From Pseudomonadota bacterium (GTDB lineage: Bacteria; Pseudomonadota; Gammaproteobacteria; Acidiferrobacterales; UBA6901): a DNA stretch of 64,000 nucleotides. Location of the stretch: the NCBI GenBank assembly GCA_021785515.1, contig JAJYEX010000006.1, forward strand, positions 134,537-198,536, given 5' to 3'. Of the stretch, positions 61,543-64,000 are shown piece after piece. Numbering within the stretch: position 1 is the first letter of the stretch; each line of letters starts with the position of its first letter. The translations under genes were made by a program, and so were the position numbers. The notes below the pieces were generated by a model. It had not been told where the DNA came from. It searched no databases and saw nothing but the letters and a program-made list of their open reading frames with translations.

Positions 61543-61786
61543 CGGTTTGGTTTAGACGGTTACGATACAGCGGAAACCCTTTTAGACGTTGGCGATCCCA
61601 ATACGACCTGACAGATGGAGCTTGGCGCGCTTCCGGGCGGCAGTTGTCATCAGCGCGACGTCGCAAATTCACCTAGTTTATCTATAGTTTTTTAAACGTC
61701 GTAGTTGACTATACTTAACTTGGTGTCGATTCAGCATTTGGACACTTTGAAGCCGGAGGAGCTATAACTATAGAGGAGTTAATGAC

Positions 61787-62371
61787 ATGAGCCATATTCG
61801 AGGGCTTCTTACGCATCCTGATCAAGAGATGCATAGTATTGCTGACGAAAGCGAAAGCGTTTCCTACTGTTATTGTCATCACGTGCTGTTGCTGGCTACC
61901 ATCCCTGTGGTCAGCGCTTTTATCGGTACTACTCGGATTGGTTGGCGCCTTGGCGCCGAACCGATCGTCCTCAGACAGACTACTGCGCTGCTGTTGGGGG
62001 CACTGTTCTATGTTGCCATCCTCGGTGCGGTGGCCCTTATGGGCAATGTGATCCATTGGTTGGCAAGGGACTACGCCCAGAGACCGGGTCGGCGTCGCTG
62101 TGTGGTATTTGCCGCCTACATTGCAACACCGATGTTTATAAGCGGTCTGGTGGCTCTGTATCCGGTCGTTTGGATTTGTATCCTCGTAGGTGCTATCGCC
62201 TTTTTTTACTCCGGGTACCTTTTGTTTTTGGCGGTACCTTGTTTTCTTAACATTAGTAAGGAAGAAGGCCTTCGAGTTTCCGGCTCGATTTTCGCCATAG
62301 GCGTATTGGTGCTGCAGCTTTTGCTTATGACCAGCGCGTTGATTTGGGGGTATGGATACCACCTTTATTGA
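61787..62371 (+). CDS. Yip1-type inner-membrane protein
   Basis: A 194-residue protein with about five hydrophobic helices and the Yip1-like pattern: an N-terminal soluble part (MSHIRGLLTHPDQEMHSIADESES), then VLLLATIPVVSAFIG, ALLLGALFYVAILGAVALMGNVIHWLA, YIATPMFISGLVALYPVVWICILVG, FFYSGYLLFLAVPCFLN and FAIGVLVLQLLLMTSALIWGYGYH. GAGGAG is eight bases before the ATG. Bacterial Yip1-domain proteins have no settled function. It lies between the IS66 element and the IS21-type elements. Confidence 0.75.
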   Translation: MSHIRGLLTHPDQEMHSIADESESVSYCYCHHVLLLATIPVVSAFIGTTRIGWRLGAEPIVLRQTTALLLGALFYVAILGAVALMGNVIHWLARDYAQRPGRRRCVVFAAYIATPMFISGLVALYPVVWICILVGAIAFFYSGYLLFLAVPCFLNISKEEGLRVSGSIFAIGVLVLQLLLMTSALIWGYGYHLY

Positions 62372-62414
62372 TCAATTCAGCCACGCAAATCGGCTCTTGC
62401 GCGTTCCGGCCCAT

Positions 62415-62506
62415 GCCGGACACCATTCCGGTGTGATGCCGGACAGTGTTCCGGACGCATGCCGGACAGCGTTCCGGTGTGATGCCGGACACTTTGGCGG
62501 TCTTTC
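62415..62506. repeat. Four tandem 23-bp repeats at the left end of an IS21-like element
   Basis: Copies begin at 62415, 62438, 62461 and 62484, each starting GCCGGACA, with TTCCGG in the middle of the first three. An inverted partner follows at about 62503-62532. IS21-family ends carry multiple internal repeats of this size, and an istA-like gene starts about 115 bases downstream, so these are most likely transposase-binding repeats. Confidence 0.65.
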
Positions 62507-62622
62507 CGGAATGCTGTCCGGCATGCCCGGAATGACCCGCTAGTCCACCCCTCGAGGTCTCGACGCAAGCCCCATTAACGGCCACCCTTCGCCCCTTTGG
62601 GTCAATCCCTGGAGGAAGGTCG

Positions 62623-63537
62623 GTGGCACAGAAGAGGCTTGATGTCGTGCGTCAGATCAAAACCATTTTGCGGTTGCATTGTGCAGGAGGAATCGACAGC
62701 TGCCGCGTGCTGGCCCGCGCCGTCGGTGCCGGCAAAAGTGCCGTGGCCGACTGCCTGCGGCGGGCAAGAGCCGCCGGCTTGACCTCCTGGGCCGCGATCG
62801 AACTACTCGATGAAGAGGCGCTCGCAGCACGGCTTTATCCCGTGGCCCGAAGTGCGCCCCGGGTCCGCAAGGACCGGCCGCTGCCCGACTGGCACCGCAT
62901 CCGCGAAGAACTCTCGCGGCGCGACCACTAGGTGACACTCGCGCTGCTGTGGACGGAGTACAAGGCTGAACACCCGCAGGGCTGCCAGTACGCGCAGTTC
63001 ACCGAGCTCTACCGCCGATTCGAGAAGAAGCTCTCGGTCGTGATGCGCCAACACCACCGGGGTGGGGAGAAATGCTTCGTCGACTTCTGCGACGGGATCC
63101 ATCTCACCGACCCCCTGACCGGCGAGACAGTCCCGACCGAGCTCTTCGTCGGTGCGCTCGGGGCGAGCTCTTACACGTTCGCCTTCGCCACATTGGGGCA
63201 GACGATGCCTTCATTCCTCGACTGCCACGTGCGGATGTACACGGCCTTCGACGGCGTCAGCGCCATCACCGTCCCGGACAATTTACGTGCCGGTATCCGG
63301 CACCCCGACCGCTATGAGGCAGAAGCCACCGAGAGCTATCAGGAGCTCGCGCGCCATTACGGTACCTGCATCATTCCGGCACGTGTCAGAAAACCGCGGG
63401 ATAAGGCCAAGGTCGATGCGGCCTGCCTCGTGGCGCAGCGCTGGATCCTGGCCGCACTGCGCCATCGGACGTTTTACCACCTGAATGAGCTCAACGCGGC
63501 GATCGGTGAGCTCACGGTGATGTTGGCGCCGAGTTAA
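62623..63537 (+). pseudogene. istA: IS21-family transposase IstA, interrupted and truncated
   Basis: The first part (GTG at 62623, after GGAGGAAGG) encodes an HTH region, AQKRLDVVRQIKTILRLHCA, and ends RRDH with an in-frame TAG at 62929. Reading on in the same frame continues as VTLALLWTEYKAEHPQG, with the IS21 core (EKCFVDFCDGIHLTDPLTGE, ATESYQELARHYGTCIIPARVRKPRDKAKVDAAC). It stops at 63537 after LNELNAAIGELT, where a normal IstA would continue for about 150 residues. So it is split by one stop codon and cut short by another element. Confidence 0.85.
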
Positions 63538-63570
63538 AATTGACCACCTGTGCCGGGATAAAATTGACCA
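63536..63570. repeat. Terminal repeats of a second IS21-type element
   Basis: AAAATTGACCA occurs at 63536-63546 and 63560-63570, a 24-base interval, just where istA homology ends. Spaced repeats of this kind occur at IS21-family ends. The gene on the other side (istB) reads towards this end. Confidence 0.6.
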
Positions 63571-63698
63571 GGTGATTTTTGTCGTGAGACTACTACACGA
63601 CTGTGGATAAGTCGACCAGACTCGGGTTGGTTTTAGCCTCCTCATGCTGTTGTTTTGTGGTTAATGGCCGGCAGCGTAATACCGTCGGTCATGCGGCT

Positions 63699-64000
63699 TC
63701 AGAATGGTTCTGTTTCCTCTGTTGCAGGTGAGCGTTGCGCTTTCTCGCGCGACTTGATGCGATCCTTGGCTGTTGCACTGCTTTCCTTGAAGCGGAATGA
63801 CTCGTTGCCGGTTTCCATGATATGGCAATGATGCGTCAGCCGATCCAGCAGCGCGGTGGTGAGCTTGGCATCGCCGAACACGCTGCTCCATTCCGAGAAC
63901 GTCAGATTAGTCGTGATGATGACGCTGGTCCGCTCGTAGAGCTTGGAGAGCAGGTGGAACAGCAATGCGCCGCCGGCCTGAGAGAACGGCAGATAGCCCA
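63699..64000 (-). CDS. istB: IS21-family helper ATPase IstB, C-terminal part (runs off window)
   Basis: The minus-strand frame is open to the right edge. It reads [63 protein letters not shown], then a charged tail ending at 63699. [16 protein letters not shown] and [13 protein letters not shown] are diagnostic of the IstB AAA+ helper. The Walker motifs and start lie beyond the window. It is oriented opposite to istA at 62623, so it belongs to a different element copy. Confidence 0.9.
   Translation of the reverse strand, partial: GYLPFSQAGGALLFHLLSKLYERTSVIITTNLTFSEWSSVFGDAKLTTALLDRLTHHCHIMETGNESFRFKESSATAKDRIKSREKAQRSPATEETEPF

Larger units (their letters stand above)
59150..61563 (+). mobile_element. 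IS66-family insertion element, decayed
   Basis: Imperfect terminal inverted repeats are visible: GTAACCGTTCAAACCA at 59150 and its partner ending TTTAGACGGTTAC at 61563 (about 19 of 23 positions match). Between them lie tnpA (intact), tnpB (frameshifted) and tnpC (broken at least three times), the usual order of IS66. Adjacent 8-base sequences do not match, so no target duplication is evident. The element is about 2.4 kb and almost certainly cannot move by itself. Confidence 0.85.

Noticed and set aside
62415..62506. CRISPR array
   Set aside because: The repeats abut directly with no spacers and lie at an insertion-element end.
1..64000. tRNA or rRNA genes
   Set aside because: No T-loop GGTTCGAATCC-type signal with matching acceptor stem and no rRNA-like stretch was found.

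Overview
The window looks like chromosomal DNA of a GC-rich gammaproteobacterium. The evidence is gene content and order: DUF2782 protein / LOG protein / polA facing yihA and a diheme cytochrome c4, and a rubredoxin gene divergent from hemH-thiD-thiE-hemL, all typical of that class. No rRNA, tRNA or CRISPR array was seen, and the species cannot be named from the sequence alone. The organism is heme-rich, makes molybdenum and iron (or similar metal) importers, and carries a complete fatty-acid beta-oxidation block.

Region 1 (1-11317, minus strand) is one beta-oxidation operon. A very large ORF comes first. It encodes, on one chain, an ETF:quinone oxidoreductase, two acyl-CoA-dehydrogenase modules, an ETF-beta-like module and an ETF-alpha module. 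A thiolase, a FadB/FadJ-like bifunctional enzyme and the start of an acyl-CoA ligase follow. The fusion could in principle carry electrons from acyl-CoA to the quinone pool within one polypeptide, and it is the most striking object in the window.

Region 2 (11318-22670) holds a C_GCAxxG_C_C redox protein behind a dyad-rich promoter, the molybdate transporter modABC, a membrane protein, a PilZ protein, two GGDEF proteins with degenerate active sites on either side of uvrD, a histone-deacetylase-like enzyme and a BPSS1780-type membrane protein. Region 3 (22671-34510) is conserved housekeeping: DUF2782, LOG, polA, yihA, cytochrome c4, a small gene behind a near-perfect sigma-54 promoter, the overlapping hemH-thiD-thiE-hemL chain, rubredoxin and a YgjP-type metallopeptidase.

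Region 4 (34511-38301) pairs a KASIII-type ketoacyl synthase with an unusual membrane regulator (seven transmembrane helices, GAF, coiled coil, receiver-like and degenerate NtrC-like AAA+ regions, Fis-type HTH). Region 5 (38771-49614) is a metal-uptake cluster: TonB-dependent receptor, TonB, binding protein, permease, ATPase, an FTR1-like permease and a 53-residue membrane protein, followed by a P-type cation ATPase.

Region 6 (49615-64000) is accessory DNA. It contains a second UvrD-like helicase, a frameshifted GNAT gene, two diverged blocks of a 20-bp repeat, a run of exported or lipid-anchored proteins of unknown role, a decayed IS66-family element, a Yip1-type membrane protein and two IS21-family elements, one truncated next to the other.
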